This document shows positions 63,554 to 64,000 of a stretch of DNA of 64,000 bases, in pieces. The DNA comes from Sporomusa ovata DSM 2662. GTDB taxonomy: Bacteria; Bacillota; Negativicutes; Sporomusales; Sporomusaceae. Location of the stretch: positions 124,001 through 188,000 of the forward strand of contig NZ_ASXP01000004.1 in the NCBI RefSeq assembly GCF_000445445.1, read 5' to 3'. Both the position numbers and the translations under genes were made by a program. The notes beneath the pieces were generated by a model. It did not search any database and had not been told where the DNA came from. It saw nothing but the letters and a program-made list of their open reading frames with translations. Within the stretch, counting starts at the first letter, position 1, and every line of letters starts with the position of its first letter.

Positions 63554-64000
63554 ATGAACAAAAAAGGGGTTTTCCTGAGACATAAAATCGGCTGGCTTTG
63601 CCTGATTTTATGGTTGCTGCTGTTTTTGCCGGACACCGCCCTGGCTCGTTCTTTAAGCATGGAACAGGTAGTGGTTGAAGCTGAGGTTTTGCCGGATGCT
63701 TCTCTGCGGGTAACGGAAAGAATAGCGATCGACTTTTCCGGGAAGTGGAACGGCTTTCACATAAAAATTCCCCAGAGCGGCACACCGGTCAGGGAAGTGA
63801 AGGTTGCGGAAAACGGCCGGCCCTACACCTTTAATCCCGGCACTCAATACGGCCCCCCCGGCACCTTCCTGATTAAGGATGAAGGGTATCAAATAACGAT
63901 TGACTGGAGTATCGCAGCTCAGGATGAAGTACGAACCTTCGACGTATCTTACCGGATTATAAATGCGGTTGTAATTCACAATGATGTGGCCGAACTGTAC
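63554..64000 (+). CDS. DUF2207 domain protein, N-terminal part (cut by window edge)
   Basis: 149 codons are visible from ATG 63554 (after 'aaaggag'). A signal peptide ('WLCLILWLLLFLPDTALA') is followed by the start of a DUF2207 domain: 'EVLPDASLRVTERIAIDF', 'GFHIKIP', 'PVREVKVAENGRPY', 'YQITIDWSIAAQDEVRTFDVSYRI' (in parts) and 'VIHNDVAELY'. Full family members have membrane helices and a Gly-rich tail further on. They are often beside lemA. The frame is open to the window end. Confidence 0.88.
   Translation, partial: MNKKGVFLRHKIGWLCLILWLLLFLPDTALARSLSMEQVVVEAEVLPDASLRVTERIAIDFSGKWNGFHIKIPQSGTPVREVKVAENGRPYTFNPGTQYGPPGTFLIKDEGYQITIDWSIAAQDEVRTFDVSYRIINAVVIHNDVAELY

Noticed and set aside
1..64000. 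tRNA, rRNA, IS elements, prophage or replication origin
   Set aside because: No cloverleaf, rRNA motif, transposase or phage gene was seen; XerD at 34780 is in its normal core position and is not a phage integrase.

Overview
The window is a chromosomal segment of an endospore-forming member of the Bacillota. The gene order (alaS-ireB-ruvX-DUF1292-mltG, aroQ-pepQ-efp-spoIIIA, Asp23/AmaP-nusB, xseAB-ispA-dxs-tlyA-nadK, argR-recN-spoIVB-spo0A, nudF-spoIIM-xerD-deoB-pdp-dacF-spoIIA, spoVA, trpS-scpAB) follows that of Bacillus/Clostridium core chromosomes. Butyrate kinase, a CD1247-type protein beside spoIIIA and many TTG/GTG starts suggest an anaerobe. I would guess a sporulating Negativicute such as the Sporomusaceae, but that placement is inference. 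Nearly all genes are on the + strand. I see no rRNA, tRNA, CRISPR array, IS element or prophage.

Bases 1-10186 hold the end of alaS, the ireB/ruvX/DUF1292 group (with a decayed aldo/keto reductase stub), a mltG / O-methyltransferase / U32 / DUF4911 run, a PbpI-like penicillin-binding protein, and aroQ-pepQ-efp-CD1247. Bases 10187-18590 hold the complete spoIIIAA-AH operon, which builds the mother-cell/forespore channel, followed by Asp23-AmaP-DUF2273, nusB, a TsaD-like paralogue and a 45-residue membrane protein. Bases 18600-27880 carry exonuclease VII, isoprenoid genes (ispA, dxs), tlyA, nadK, mnmM, argR and recN.

Bases 28000-46480 are mostly sporulation: spoIVB, spo0A (with a candidate sigma-H promoter overlapping a Spo0A box), a minus-strand small ORF that looks like mciZ, nudF, an endonuclease Q homologue, spoIIM, xerD, deoB-pdp, dacF-spoIIAA-spoIIAB-sigF, dodecin, and spoVAC-AD-AEB-AEA-AF with an extra Gln-rich gene inserted. 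Several of these units carry hairpins that overlap their ends or starts. A minus-strand lipoprotein gene, an M50 protease, trpS and scpAB follow up to 50281.

From about 50.3 kb the character changes. A structured gene-free stretch of about 500 bases is followed by a membrane-LuxR regulator and then a tightly spaced, visibly GC-richer + strand run of at least ten genes that continues past the window end. It encodes small membrane proteins, three different zinc-ribbon proteins, a Yip1-like protein, a 2030-residue secreted or surface protein, LemA and a DUF2207 protein. The large protein contains 93 consecutive pentapeptides of the form [FY][DN]xxG. I recognise no described system in this run. 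It is the best candidate for a novel envelope or surface system in the window.
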